A stretch of 64,000 nt of DNA from Streptomyces huasconensis (GCA_004010275.1 RBWT01000001.1:62001-126000), one strand, 5' to 3'; shown: positions 28,499 to 37,983, numbered from the stretch's first letter. The notes: generated from the letters alone by a model not told the origin. Numbers and translations are program-made.

Positions 28499-28540
28499 GG
28501 CGCGGGGCGGCAGGGCTCACCCAAGCCGCCGCCCCGCGCC
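28499..28540. terminator. Strong hairpin between major tail and chaperone genes
   Basis: GGCGCGGGGCGGC (28499-28511) pairs with GCCGCCGCCCCGCGCC (28525-28540, small bulge). It would lower expression of the chaperone and downstream genes relative to the abundant major tail protein. There is no clear T-run. Confidence 0.5.
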
Positions 28541-28553
28541 CGTATCGGAGGGA

Positions 28554-29516
28554 TCACGCCCCGCCGGGCGTGGTGGTGGTGACCGTCACGGTCGGGCTGG
28601 TGCCGCCGGTGAGACCGGCGCTGCTGGCGGTCATCTGCGCCACGTCCGCCCCGGAGAGCGCCCCGGTGAACGTCACCGTGATCGGGCTGCCGGGGTGGGG
28701 ACCGCCCGTGCACGAGACGTTCCCGGAGCCGATCGTCGACAGCGCGGTCAGCGCCGTACGCACCTGCGTCGCGGTCGCGTTGTACGGGATACCCGACGTG
28801 GTCTGCCCCGAGTACGTCAGCGTGTACGTACCGCCCGTCGGCGAACCGGTGATCGTGACGTCCTGCACCTCGTTGGACTTCGGCGCCAGGTCCCGCCAGC
28901 CGGGCCCATCGATCCACGTCTTGGCGTCCGTGCCCACGACCTCGTCGATGTACCCCTGGAACGTCACCTTGCGGGTGATCGCCTCGGTGCGCGTCCACTG
29001 CTCATCGTCCCGGTCCGAACGCAGCGCGCTGGGCATGTGCTTGACGATGTAGATCGGATTGCCCGTGGTCTTGTTCAGGTCACGGGCGATGAACACCAAC
29101 CTGCGGTACAGGGTCGGCGGGGTGGCCGGACGCGACCACGACCACGCCGCCGTACCGATGGTCGGGAAGTGATCCAACGGCAAGTTCTCGTACAGGCAGA
29201 CCGCAGCAGCGTTGGTCTCCTGCGGTGTCCACTCCGCAGTCTGCGTGTCGGTCTCGACGTCCGAGCGTGTCGGGGACGCGGCCTGACCGGACTCGACGTC
29301 GGACATGCTCAGGTCACCGGAGAAGGTGACGCCATCGCTGTCGGTGTAGCCCACCGGCAGATAGCCGGTGGGGAGTTCCTGGAGGACGCCCTCGGTGTCG
29401 AAGGCGTTGGTCAGGGCGGGCGCGTCGGCGTCCGCCGCGAAGATGGCGTAGGTGAGGGCCTTGCGGATCAGCGACGTGCGGAGCGCCGCCATCTGATCGA
29501 AGTTCGCCGCGGGCAT
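28554..29516 (-). CDS. Major tail (tube) protein with C-terminal Ig-like domain
   Basis: 320 residues starting MPAANFDQMAALRTSLIRKA. The first 220 residues form a beta-rich tube domain (GVTFSGDLSMSDVESGQAAS, RKVTFQGYIDEVVGTDAKTW). The last 90 are a separate beta domain (DVTITGSPTGGTYTLTYSGQ, then VTVTTTTPGGA) resembling surface decoration domains of tail tubes. A strong hairpin after the gene agrees with high expression. Confidence 0.8.
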   Translation of the reverse strand: MPAANFDQMAALRTSLIRKALTYAIFAADADAPALTNAFDTEGVLQELPTGYLPVGYTDSDGVTFSGDLSMSDVESGQAASPTRSDVETDTQTAEWTPQETNAAAVCLYENLPLDHFPTIGTAAWSWSRPATPPTLYRRLVFIARDLNKTTGNPIYIVKHMPSALRSDRDDEQWTRTEAITRKVTFQGYIDEVVGTDAKTWIDGPGWRDLAPKSNEVQDVTITGSPTGGTYTLTYSGQTTSGIPYNATATQVRTALTALSTIGSGNVSCTGGPHPGSPITVTFTGALSGADVAQMTASSAGLTGGTSPTVTVTTTTPGGA

Positions 29517-29540
29517 ACCGCGCCTCCCTTTCATGACGAA

Positions 29541-29567
29541 GCCCCGCCAGCAGTGTGCGGGCGGGGC
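29541..29567 (-). terminator. Hairpin between tail terminator and major tail genes
   Basis: GCCCCGCC (29541-29548) pairs with GGCGGGGC (29560-29567), followed on the minus strand by TTCGTC. A modest attenuator or RNA-stability element in the intergenic gap. Confidence 0.4.
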
Positions 29568-29584
29568 AGTGGATGGGTGCGCGG

Positions 29585-29968
29585 TCAGGCGCGGACCGGC
29601 GCGCGGCGGGTGAGCCGGTAAGAGGCGACCGTCCGTCTGACGGCCGGGTTGTTGTAAGACACGAAGCCGGGCAGCAGGTTGGTCTCGACGTCGTCGACGG
29701 CCAGGCCCCCGGCGTGCTGGCCGCGCATCACGAGCATCGACTCGTGTGCACCGTCGGCCAGTTGCCACATCGCGGTACGCGTCGCGGCGAACGCCTCCAC
29801 GTCGATGGTGGCGGTGCCGGACACGCCGTCATCGCCGCCGCCGGGCACGACGACGACGAGCAGCAGCGGCAGCGCCTGCTCCAGGTTGGAGGGCAGCTCG
29901 TTGACCACCCGCACCCCGGGATGCCGGGCACGTAGCCACAGCGTCGCCGCGTACTCGATGTCGGGCAC
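29585..29968 (-). CDS. Tail terminator / tail completion protein
   Basis: 127 residues, GTG start at 29968 (MPDIEYAATLWLRARHPGVR). Alternating helix and strands (LPLLLVVVVPGGGDDGVSGT, TATIDVEAFAATRTAMWQLA) fit lambda gpU/HK97 gp10-type tail terminators. The location directly upstream of the major tail gene supports this. Confidence 0.65.
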   Translation of the reverse strand: MPDIEYAATLWLRARHPGVRVVNELPSNLEQALPLLLVVVVPGGGDDGVSGTATIDVEAFAATRTAMWQLADGAHESMLVMRGQHAGGLAVDDVETNLLPGFVSYNNPAVRRTVASYRLTRRAPVRA

Positions 29969-29974
29969 CGGGCA

Positions 29975-30297
29975 TCACCCGCCGTCCTGAAGGATCGGCC
30001 CGACCTGCGCGGCCCGCCCGAGGATGCGGCGCCGGTCCTGATTGGTGTCGCCGAACTCAACGGCCTCGCCGTCGTCGCGGTCGGCGATGACGCGGGCGGT
30101 CGGCCGCCCGCGCGGCCGGGTCTCCTCCTCCACGTAGATCGCCTCCGCGAACTCCTCGGACACCTCGGCCCGCGCGAGGGACTTCGCCCGCGGCTCGATG
30201 GCGTCGGCCACTTCCCGCAGTGCGCGCCGCACCTGCGCTGAGCGCATCACCTCGCCGATCCCGCGCGGTCCGGCTCGAACCTGCCCTGTCTGGCCAT
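29975..30297 (-). CDS. HK97 gp10-like head-tail protein (frame-broken)
   Basis: The start MARQGRFEPDRAG at 30297 is in a different frame from the body VMRSAQVRRALREVADAIEP, with a one-base loss near 30255. The body is about 91 residues (SEEFAEAIYVEEETRPRGRP, ILGRAAQVGPILQDGG). HK97 gp10 proteins join the connector to the tail. The two parts together give about 107 residues. Confidence 0.6.
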
Positions 30298-30635
30298 CAG
30301 CCCGTCACCTCCATCAGGATCGCCTCCGTGTGATCCAGCACCCCGCCGAAGCTCCGGTGCACGCCCGGCTTGCCGTCGACCTCGTACGTGATCCCGGCGA
30401 ACCGCACCAGTGAGGTGGCCTTCAGGCCCATGTCGGGCGGGCCCGCCAGCCGCATGCGGGTGATCACCTGCGCCTTGCCCTCGATGACCTCGGTGCTGCT
30501 CATCGGCTGCATGTTGCAGTTCGGCACCGTCCGCTCGGTCTCGGTCCACGTCTCGTTGCCCCGGTCGTCGGTCCCTTGCACGCGATCGACGACCATCACG
30601 GTGTCCCGGTACAGCGGATTGCCCTGCACGCTCAC
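30297..30635 (-). CDS. Head-tail connector (head closure) protein
   Basis: 112 residues, GTG start at 30635 (VSVQGNPLYRDTVMVVDRVQ). A small beta barrel is visible (VIEGKAQVITRMRLAGPPDM, ITYEVDGKPGVHRSFGG), as in head-closure proteins of the SPP1 gp16 type. It overlaps the upstream gene by four bases. Confidence 0.65.
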   Translation of the reverse strand: MSVQGNPLYRDTVMVVDRVQGTDDRGNETWTETERTVPNCNMQPMSSTEVIEGKAQVITRMRLAGPPDMGLKATSLVRFAGITYEVDGKPGVHRSFGGVLDHTEAILMEVTG

Positions 30636-31183
30636 GAGCCGTCGCCCCGATTCAGCCGGTACGCGGTCACGACCTCCGACCACTGTGAGGTCACGCCGAC
30701 CGCGGCGGTCGCGGCGAACGTGACGCTGTCGCTGCCCGTCGACACCTGCGCGATCGCCGGGTCCACGCGGTAGATGACGCGCGCCTGGTCGACGACGACC
30801 TCCGAGATCTCCGCCGGGACGACGGCAAGGCCGTGGTCGTACGTCACGTCGATCTCAGCGTCCGCCGGCCAGCAACCGCCCCCCGTGCGTTTCAGGACGC
30901 CGGAGCGACGCAGCACCTTGTAGTCGGTGACCGCGGTCCCGTCCACCTCGACGAGCGTGACGGTGACGATCGGCGCGGCCCGCAGGTGCAGCACGTTCGT
31001 GCCGTCCCCGTCGTGCTGCTCCACATCGCCAGTGACCCGCGTGACCGGATGGCGCACCTGCCCCCGGAACCGCGAGGACGCGGCGGTCAGGGCGGCCAGG
31101 AGCTGGGGGTCGTCGACGCCAACCTTCAGGAACGCGTCGAGTTGGGCGGGCTCGGCCAGGAGCAGCGGCTCAGGCCCCGCCAC
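30632..31183 (-). CDS. Head-tail adaptor protein
   Basis: 183 residues, MAGPEPLLLAEPAQLDAFLK. An N-terminal helical pair (DDPQLLAALTAASSRFRGQV) precedes a beta domain (APIVTVTLVEVDGTAVTDYK, EIDVTYDHGLAVVPAEISEV), matching HK97 gp6/SPP1 gp15-type adaptors that dock on the portal. The gene order capsid, adaptor, closure, terminator is conserved. Confidence 0.65.
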   Translation of the reverse strand: MAGPEPLLLAEPAQLDAFLKVGVDDPQLLAALTAASSRFRGQVRHPVTRVTGDVEQHDGDGTNVLHLRAAPIVTVTLVEVDGTAVTDYKVLRRSGVLKRTGGGCWPADAEIDVTYDHGLAVVPAEISEVVVDQARVIYRVDPAIAQVSTGSDSVTFAATAAVGVTSQWSEVVTAYRLNRGDGS

Positions 31184-31529
31184 CGTCGGCCGCCTTGGTC
31201 TTCGCCGTGGTGCGCGCCTTGTTTCGGGAGCCGCCTCGCGCCTTCGCCTCCGGCTCGTCGTCCGGCAGCCGCACGTCCGTCACGGCCGCGCGCTCTGGCG
31301 CGAGGTCGGCGTCGGTCAGGCCGAGCCGCTCGGCGTCGGCGGCGTTGTACTTGACCACGCTCTCGGCACCCGACGCCGAGGTCACGCGGTACTTCTTCAG
31401 TGGGCCGCCCACGACGGCCACCTCCTCGATCCTCTGGTCCACCGGTACAACGTCGGAGGGCGAGCCGCACGCCGCATGCTGCGCACCGCACGGACACCGC
31501 CCCCCGGCCGTCTGCCGCGTGAACAACAT
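31170..31529 (-). CDS. Conserved phage hypothetical protein with Cys-rich N-terminus and basic tail
   Basis: 119 residues. The N-terminus (TAGGRCPCGAQHAACG) has a CxC...C knuckle; the centre is LKKYRVTSASGAESVVKYNAA, and the tail is Lys/Arg/Ala-rich (KARGGSRNKARTTAKTKAAD). It lies between capsid and adaptor genes, where decoration or head-assembly proteins occur. I do not recognise a named family. Confidence 0.55.
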   Translation of the reverse strand: MLFTRQTAGGRCPCGAQHAACGSPSDVVPVDQRIEEVAVVGGPLKKYRVTSASGAESVVKYNAADAERLGLTDADLAPERAAVTDVRLPDDEPEAKARGGSRNKARTTAKTKAADGGGA

Positions 31530-31740
31530 CAGGGTGCGAGCTGGCCGGACGTGCGCATGGCCGTAAGGAGCTGGTTCAGCTTCGTGCGCAGCGCATTGAC
31601 GTCAGCCAGCAGCGCGTCGTACTCCGCCTTCGTCGCGTCGCGCCAGCAGCCGCGGTCGCAGTCGCAGCCGCCGCATTCGTCACCGCAGCGGTGCGCCGGC
31701 CTTCACGGGCCGCGCCAGCCCCAGGGTTGAGATACGTCAT
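31529..31740 (-). CDS. Small Cys-rich protein with coiled-coil C-terminus (frame-broken)
   Basis: The start MTYLNPGAGAAREG (31740) and the body PAHRCGDECGGCDCDRGCWR are in different frames, with a break near 31697. The body continues DATKAEYDALLADVNALRTK to MRTSGQLAP and stops where the next gene starts. The six closely spaced Cys suggest zinc binding. About 70 residues overall. The function is unknown. Confidence 0.5.
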
Positions 31741-31754
31741 GCCGTGCCCTCCTC

Positions 31755-33075
31755 TCAGGCGGTGAGGTCGACCTCAACGAACGCATTCGGCTGGATCACG
31801 CCGAAGGCGGCGCGCATCTCGGCGAGGATCGCGACGAGGTTGCGGACGAAGAAGTCCAGGTGGCTGTCGGTCATCTGGATGGTGGCCTGCTCGCGGTCCC
31901 ACAGGATCGCCTTGCGGAAGTCACCGACGTAGCCGACGCCCGCGGGCACGGCTTCCGTCTCGATCACCGGTAGACCCCACAGCACGGAGGCGGAACCGAC
32001 GCCGCCCGGGCCACCGAAGTAGAAGCGGCCCTCGTTGTCCTGGAGCAGGTCGACGGTTTCCAGGTCGGCCGGGTTGAGGAGGTAGGCGTTGGCCATGCTG
32101 CGGCCCACGGTGCGGACCTTCGTCTTGGCCTTGCGCAGCGTGGTCAGGACGTTGGTGTCCCATGCCTGCGCCTGCACGCCGGACACGTTGCCGAGGCCCT
32201 CGAAGTTCTCGCCTGTGCCATCGCCCTGGATCATCTGATCTTCCAGCTCTTCCTCCAAGCCGTAGCGGAGGAAAGCATCGATCAGCGTGCGGACCTGCGC
32301 CGCGTCGCTGAGAGCCCGCTTCGTGATCGGAATCCAGTGCGCGATCGTCTTGACCGGCGTAGTCACCTTCGCTGCGGCGATCGCGGACTCCGGCTTGTAG
32401 CCACCGCCCGCCGCGTTGACCAGCGCGCCAGCGTCCCGGCGCGGTCGGCGCGGCCGAGGTGGTGGCCTCCGCCACGGGCGCGGCGGCGTTCGTCACGGAA
32501 GTGACGCGCACGTACTCGACCGTGTCCGACGTGGTGGTGCCGTTTGTGACGACGTCGCGCAGGCGCAGCGGCCGCTGGAACGCGTCCAGGCCGACCTGAA
32601 GGCCCAGCTGGTCGTTGGTGACCCACGCGCCCGCGGACGTATCGGAGCCGCCGGTCACCAGGGACTTGAACCCGGCCATGCCGGACTGCACGCGCTGCTT
32701 CTGCCCGAACGACCCGTTGGGCGCCTGCTCCAGGAGGGCCTTGTACTCGGGCGAGTCGACGAACGCCTCGCCGACACTCTTGCTCGGCAGCTCGAATCCG
32801 GACGCCGTGCGGCGCTTACCGTCCTCGTCGGTCTTGGCGTTCAGGGCGATGTCGTCGCCGAGATCCGCGAGCGCCTTGCGCAGCTCGTCATTGCCCTTCA
32901 GCTTCTCGATCTCCGCCTTCGCCTCGGTGGCCTTGGCCATGTGCTCGCGCAGATGGCCAGACTCCTCGGGGGTGAAGTCGCGGTCCTCATCCTCGGCCTT
33001 CTTGGCGATGGTGCGGGCCTCGGTGAGGTGGTGCTTCAGCTGGCCGCTCAGATCGGCCAGGGTCATCGTCGGCAT
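31755..33075 (-). CDS. HK97-fold major capsid protein (frame-broken)
   Basis: The N-terminal 110 residues are a charged scaffold-like delta domain (LSGQLKHHLTEARTIAKKAE, KATEAKAEIEKLKGNDELRK). The mature capsid follows: SDTSAGAWVTNDQLGLQVGL, a frame break near 32440, then VKTIAHWIPITKRALSDAAQ, LRYGLEEELEDQMIQGDGTG, SMANAYLLNPADLETVDLLQ, GLPVIETEAVPAG and NAFVEVDLTA. These are conserved blocks of the HK97 capsid family. About 440 residues in total. The upstream protease presumably removes the delta domain. Confidence 0.88.
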
Positions 33076-33086
33076 CTGCCGTCTCC

Positions 33087-34037
33087 TCAGTCTGTGAGCG
33101 ATGCCTCCAGCTCCAAGAGCTGGAGGTCAGTGCGCAGACGGGCAGAGGCGGCACCGGCCTTGGCGGCAGCGTCGTCGTCCGACGCGGCTTCGCGGGGGTC
33201 CGGCGTGGTCTCGTCCTCGGTGCTGCTCGGTGTGTCTGTCTGGGCCTCGCGGTCGGCGAGGGCCTTGGCGACGGCGGCCGCGACGCGGGCGTCGAGGTCG
33301 TCGTCGGATGCGGGCTGTCCCTTGGCGGGCGGGGCGTCGTCGGCGGCGGACGGCTGTGTGCCGTCGGCGGCCGGGACCTCCTGGCGGCCGGGTTGCTCGC
33401 TGGTCTTGCGGGTCTTCTCCGGGTCGGCGCTCTTGAGCACCTGCCCGATCTCCTCGTAGGCCGTGGAGAGCTTCTCGAAATTCTGCTGCGACAGGACCCT
33501 GCCGGCCTTCACCCCGCGGGCGATGCCGGCAGCCTTCGCCGCGAGCAACTCCGTCTCCTGGTTCGCGCCCACCAGGCAGGGGCCGACCTCGTGGAGGCTG
33601 AGCTTACGCAGCTCCCAGTACCCGCCCCACGGGTGTGCGTCGTCCTTGACGAATGCTTCCTCGTCGACGTCGTACGCGAAGCTGAACTGCGTGACGCGGC
33701 GGCCCTTCAGCAGGCGTGACACCTGCGCAGCGGTGGGGTTGTCCTCCAGGTCGTCGATCTGCCCGACGACCTCCAGGCCCTGGAGCGTCTCGGTCGCCTT
33801 GACCACGTGCCCGATGTGCGCGAACGGATCGCCCCATGCGTGCGACCAGATGACCGGGATGCTGTCACCCTTCGCCGCCCACGCCGCGAGCGTCTCCGTG
33901 AACGCCCCCGCACGGACGACGTCCCCCACAGAGTCCTCGTTGTCGAACACGCTCACCAGCGCTGTGAACTGGCCTGGCGCCAGCCCGTCATCGGGGCCGG
34001 CCGCCTTCACGCGGGCGGCGAAGTCCTTCGTACGCAT
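33087..34037 (-). CDS. HK97-family prohead protease
   Basis: 316 residues from ATG 34037, preceded by GAGGAG. The protease domain has FTALVSVFDNEDSVGDVVRA, IPVIWSHAWGDPFAHIGHVV with the catalytic-type His, and VTQFSFAYDVDEEAFVKDD. The last 130 residues are acidic, Ala/Asp-rich and disordered, a common tail. It processes the capsid precursor during head maturation and overlaps the portal stop region in a coupled arrangement. Confidence 0.87.
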   Translation of the reverse strand: MRTKDFAARVKAAGPDDGLAPGQFTALVSVFDNEDSVGDVVRAGAFTETLAAWAAKGDSIPVIWSHAWGDPFAHIGHVVKATETLQGLEVVGQIDDLEDNPTAAQVSRLLKGRRVTQFSFAYDVDEEAFVKDDAHPWGGYWELRKLSLHEVGPCLVGANQETELLAAKAAGIARGVKAGRVLSQQNFEKLSTAYEEIGQVLKSADPEKTRKTSEQPGRQEVPAADGTQPSAADDAPPAKGQPASDDDLDARVAAAVAKALADREAQTDTPSSTEDETTPDPREAASDDDAAAKAGAASARLRTDLQLLELEASLTD

Positions 34038-34039
34038 GA

Positions 34040-35986
34040 TCACTCCTCGCCGTAGGCGTAGGTCAGGTCGCAGTTGCAGTTCGCGTTGTCCTTGGCGTCG
34101 CCGTAGGAGTCGCCCGGCCAGCGCAGCCCGTTCGAAAAGGTCTCGCCGAGCGCGACGGTCTCCCCGTCCATGCGGGCGTGCTCCGGCCGCGGCTTCGATC
34201 CGGTGCGCCAGGTCTTGCGTACGAGGCCCGACGCGGACGCCGCATCGTGTCCGCCGAAGGACCGCAGTTCCGTAGCGGCCGTAGCCGCCCGTACAGCTGC
34301 CGCGGTGCCCCATGCCGAGGCCGCCGAGCGGAGCTGGTCGCGCCAGTCCTCGCCGCCCGTCTCCTGCACGTCGGCCACGGCGGTACGCCCGGCCTCCTCG
34401 TGCAGCTCGGCGTGTGCCTCGGCCGCCGCGAGACACCAGGCAAGCATCACCTCGGCCGACCACCCCTCAGCGTCCGGGTTGTGCTCGTCGAGCACCTCCC
34501 ACGCGCCGACCTGCGCCAGCCGGTAGCCGTGCTCCGCGAGCAACGCGGAGAGCTGCGCCAGGCGGTCCTCGCTGCCCTGCGCCCACGCCTCCAGGAGGTC
34601 CGGCATACCGTCTGCCTTCGCGCCCACGGCGGACAGCAGCCGCTCGCCCTGCCGCTCGGTGAACGCCACGAGTGCGTCCGACAGCGCGTCGCGTTCCTCC
34701 TCCGCGTCGCCGAGGTCATCGGGCCGGGCACTCTTCCGTCCGGATCGGCGGCGCCGCGACTTCCCGGCCGCCGCGTCTGCGGGCTCGGGCGCGGAGTCCC
34801 GTGGGGAGGCAAGCCCACCCTGCGTGACGTTCAGCGGCGTGATCAGTTCGTCGCCGCCAGGCAGCGCGGGCAGGTTGTTTCTCGCCCTGATCTCGTTGCG
34901 CGTCATCCACGGCCCGCCCGTCGCCGTCGACGCGGCCGCGGCCTGCTCCTCGAAGCTGCCGCGCATCTTGGCCTGGATGTTGAACTCGGCGTAGACGCCG
35001 GCGTTGTCGCCGGGGAGGTCGGGCAGGATCTGTGCGGCGATCTCCTGCTCGAGCATCACCAGCCATGGCCCCAACGTGTCCTGGTACAGGTGCTGGTGCT
35101 GCTCGCGGATGTTGCTGAAAGTGGCGTGATCCAAGATCCCCACCAGGGGCGGCGGGATGAAGAACGCCGCCGCGACCTCCTCGCGGGTCAGCTTTCGCGC
35201 CTCGACGTACTGCGCCTGCTGCGGGTTGATCGAAACGGCGTGGTACTCCATGCCGTCCTCAAGGATCGCGGTCCCGCCCTCAGCGCCACCGCCCTGCGCG
35301 AACGTCCGCCACATCTCGCGAAAGCGACGCCGCTCCTCCGCGTTCCACTCCGCGTCCAGAGGGCGGGTGATCACCCCCGTCATGCGGGCACCCGACCGCC
35401 ACATCGCCGCCCGCTGCTTCGCGGACTCCCGCTCCTCCAGCAGCAGATCCCGAAGCGCCTCCATAGGGCTGCACCCGTGCGTCAGCGTCTCGGGCTGGTA
35501 CCCGTGGATGTGCACCACGTCCTCGACGGGAAAGTCCCGCCCGCCCGCCGTCTCGTAGTGGGAGGGAGCGATCCAGTTCCCGCCGTACGGACGGATGAGC
35601 GACGGCGGCACCGGCAGCAGCCGCAGTGTCCCGTCCAGTCTGAGCTTGATCAGGTACGCGTTGTCGTAGGTCGCCACGTCCGACACGACCCGCTCGACGA
35701 GCCGGTACGACGTCAGCCGCGGCAGAGGCGCGCCAAGCAACTGCGCCAGCGGGTGATCCGTCAGCCGCTCCCGGTCGGTGTCCGAGACGCGGCGAAAGAC
35801 ATGCAGCCCCAATTGCGCGATGTTCCGGGCGAGGAACCCCACGACCGTGCGGACCTGCGGCTGCGTCCGCCAGATCGTCGCGTACTCCCACGGCGCGGCC
35901 GGAGCGGGCAGCGCCGCGTACCCGGGCATCACTCCAGCGCCGGTCGTCGCGAGTTGCCCGGAGGAGACGACGAACGCCACGCTCAT
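34040..35986 (-). CDS. Portal protein fused to Mu gpF-like head morphogenesis domain
   Basis: 648 residues. Residues 1-390 are an HK97/SPP1-type portal (WRTQPQVRTVVGFLARNIAQ, YDNAYLIKLRLDGTLRLLPV, VEDVVHIHGYQ, YQDTLGPWLVMLEQEIAAQI). A Pro/Arg-rich linker (SRRRRSGRKSARPDD) leads into a C-terminal domain ending RTGSKPRPEHARMDGETVAL, then WPGDSYGDAKDNANCNC, which is the Mu gpF/SPP1 gp7 minor head signature. In many phages these are separate genes, so this is a fusion. The frame is intact throughout. Confidence 0.85.
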   Translation of the reverse strand: MSVAFVVSSGQLATTGAGVMPGYAALPAPAAPWEYATIWRTQPQVRTVVGFLARNIAQLGLHVFRRVSDTDRERLTDHPLAQLLGAPLPRLTSYRLVERVVSDVATYDNAYLIKLRLDGTLRLLPVPPSLIRPYGGNWIAPSHYETAGGRDFPVEDVVHIHGYQPETLTHGCSPMEALRDLLLEERESAKQRAAMWRSGARMTGVITRPLDAEWNAEERRRFREMWRTFAQGGGAEGGTAILEDGMEYHAVSINPQQAQYVEARKLTREEVAAAFFIPPPLVGILDHATFSNIREQHQHLYQDTLGPWLVMLEQEIAAQILPDLPGDNAGVYAEFNIQAKMRGSFEEQAAAASTATGGPWMTRNEIRARNNLPALPGGDELITPLNVTQGGLASPRDSAPEPADAAAGKSRRRRSGRKSARPDDLGDAEEERDALSDALVAFTERQGERLLSAVGAKADGMPDLLEAWAQGSEDRLAQLSALLAEHGYRLAQVGAWEVLDEHNPDAEGWSAEVMLAWCLAAAEAHAELHEEAGRTAVADVQETGGEDWRDQLRSAASAWGTAAAVRAATAATELRSFGGHDAASASGLVRKTWRTGSKPRPEHARMDGETVALGETFSNGLRWPGDSYGDAKDNANCNCDLTYAYGEE

Positions 35987-36204
35987 CCACCCCCGCTCGC
36001 GAGCACCTGCGTGAACTCCACCCGGTTCCGCTCGACGACGACTTCACCGTCGACCACCTGCGGCTCCCGCCCGGCCTCCAGCAACTGGACGTCCCGCAGC
36101 ACCAGCAGCGGCCCGCGCTGCGCCCACAGCACGCCGCTGAACGCCTTGTCGGCAAGGTTCACCACCACGCGCTTCCGCACCGCCGTACGCCGCCACGCGA
36201 ACAC
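35983..36204 (-). CDS. Small phage protein between large terminase and portal
   Basis: 73 residues, GTG start (MFAWRRTAVRKRVVVNLADK). Beta-rich (GPLLVLRDVQLLEAGREPQV, VVVERNRVEFTQVLASGGG) with an N-terminal basic patch. It overlaps the portal start by four bases. Similar short proteins sit between terminase and portal in Streptomyces phages; the role is unknown. Confidence 0.65.
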   Translation of the reverse strand: MFAWRRTAVRKRVVVNLADKAFSGVLWAQRGPLLVLRDVQLLEAGREPQVVDGEVVVERNRVEFTQVLASGGG

Positions 36205-36225
36205 GCCGCCTCCAGCCCGGCCGCT

Positions 36226-37983
36226 TCACACGACCATGATCTCTTCGTCGCCCGAGTAGGCGGACTTCTTCTTCCGGGGCCGCGCGAGCAGCTCCGACAT
36301 GGCCGTCGCCAGGGCGCTCACGCCGTCGATCTTCTCCGCCGAACTCGCCTTGTCCGGCTTCACATTGCCCGATGGGTCCATCGCCACCGCCAGGTTGTCC
36401 ACACACCACCGCGCCACCGGATTACCGCCGTGCCGCAACGCTGGAGCCTCCGCGGTGCCCGCCAAGAGCAACCGCTGAATGGCCTTCATCGGCGGGTTCA
36501 TCGACAGAAAGCCCTGCCGGACCTTCACCAGCGGCGCCCGCTCCGCCGTGAGCTGTGTCGTCAACTGCGACGCGTTCCACGGGTCGTAGCCGATCGAGCG
36601 GACCTTGAAGACATCGCGGTCCTTACGGATCTGCTCCGTGATCCAGTCGTAGTCGGCCACGTTGCCCGGCGTCACCGTCAGCCAGCCGCCGCGCACCCAC
36701 CGGGAGGCGGCCTTCGCGGTGCGCTTGTCGAGCGCCTCAACGTTCGCCTCCGGCGTCCAAAACCGCCAGATCGCATCGACCGTTCCATCGGTGTCATCGG
36801 GGAACAGCCAGCACAGCGCCAACAGGTCGCTGGTGCTGGCGAGGTCGAGGCCGCCCCACGTCTCTCGGCCCGCCAGTGCCTGCTCGTCGACCATGCCGGC
36901 GTTCCGGTCCCATGCGGGCATCGGCAGGAACTTGGTCTCCTGCCTGGTTCGGATGCCGAGGTGCAGGCGCAGGTACGCGGCTAGCTCCACGGGGGACTGC
37001 TCGGCCTTCCGCGATGCGCGCTGCAAGTACGCCCGTGTCGGGCTGATCCCGAAGCCAGGGTTGGCCTTCCGCCACGTCGACTCGGCGTGCGGGTCGTCTG
37101 ACCGCTCGGCGGCCCAGATCACGCCGTACACCGACGGGTCTGTCAGCACCCCCGTGGCGAGCTGCTCGATGCGGCGCCGCTTGTTGTCGTAGACCGTCTC
37201 CCGCTTACCGGAGTCCGCCGTCGTGATGATCACGCCGAGCGGCTGACGGCGCGAGCCCGTTCCGGACTCCAGCGTCTCCACCATGTCCGGGCTCTTGTGG
37301 ATGTGCAGCTCGTCGCAGATGTAGCAGTGCAAGTTCGCACCGTGCTGCGCGTCCGCCACGTTCGAGATCGGCTGGAAGTACGAGCCGGACTTGCCGTGAA
37401 GGATCTTGTCGTTCAGCGGCTTCACGTGCCCCTTCAGCGCGGGCGCCGCCTCAGCGAGTCTGCGCACCGGATCGAAGACGAACCGCGCCTGGTCCTTCGT
37501 CGTCGCCGCGGCTAGGACTTCGGCGCCCTGCTCACCGTCCGCGCACGTCATGTAGATCGCGATGCCGCCGCACAATGTCGACTTGCCGTTCTTGCGCGGC
37601 ACGTCGACGTACAGCTCGTTGATGATCCGGACGTAGCCGTCGGCCTCGTCGTCCCAGTGCACCCAGCCGAACGTGGGCGCCAGGATGTACGCGACCTGCC
37701 AGGGGTCAGGCCGTAGCGGCCGCCCCGCCCACTGGCCCTTGGTGTGCCGCAGCAGAGAGAAGCTGTGGATGACCTTGTCGACCCGCTCTGGATCGAAGCG
37801 CGCCCCGGGCTCCTCGCGCGGCTCTGGCGTCTTGATCAGCGGCGGGCAGTCCGGCAGCGGGATGCCCCGCTCGACGAGGTACCAGCCCACTTCCGGGCTG
37901 AGCTTCAGCCGCTCCAGCTCCGCGTCGTCCAAGAACGCCCGCGGCGCCTCATCAGGCAAACGGGTTGTCGTCCTCGCCATCAT
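36226..37983 (-). CDS. Terminase large subunit
   Basis: 585 residues. The ATPase domain has a Walker A-type loop VDVPRKNGKSTLCGG, a motif LHCYICDELHIHKSPDMVET containing the Walker B acidic pair, and the motif III-like GVIITTADSG. The nuclease domain begins around WGGLDLASTSDLLALCWLF, with the first metal-binding Asp, and continues through VRSIGYDPWNASQLTTQL. It packages DNA into the prohead. The start is ATG 37983 or 37980 (the latter better spaced from GGGGGG). Confidence 0.93.
   Translation of the reverse strand: MMARTTTRLPDEAPRAFLDDAELERLKLSPEVGWYLVERGIPLPDCPPLIKTPEPREEPGARFDPERVDKVIHSFSLLRHTKGQWAGRPLRPDPWQVAYILAPTFGWVHWDDEADGYVRIINELYVDVPRKNGKSTLCGGIAIYMTCADGEQGAEVLAAATTKDQARFVFDPVRRLAEAAPALKGHVKPLNDKILHGKSGSYFQPISNVADAQHGANLHCYICDELHIHKSPDMVETLESGTGSRRQPLGVIITTADSGKRETVYDNKRRRIEQLATGVLTDPSVYGVIWAAERSDDPHAESTWRKANPGFGISPTRAYLQRASRKAEQSPVELAAYLRLHLGIRTRQETKFLPMPAWDRNAGMVDEQALAGRETWGGLDLASTSDLLALCWLFPDDTDGTVDAIWRFWTPEANVEALDKRTAKAASRWVRGGWLTVTPGNVADYDWITEQIRKDRDVFKVRSIGYDPWNASQLTTQLTAERAPLVKVRQGFLSMNPPMKAIQRLLLAGTAEAPALRHGGNPVARWCVDNLAVAMDPSGNVKPDKASSAEKIDGVSALATAMSELLARPRKKKSAYSGDEEIMVV

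Noticed and set aside
28485..29621. Long plus-strand frame opposite the major tail gene
   Set aside because: High-GC shadow frame; the minus-strand product matches a tail tube protein with proper start and neighbours.
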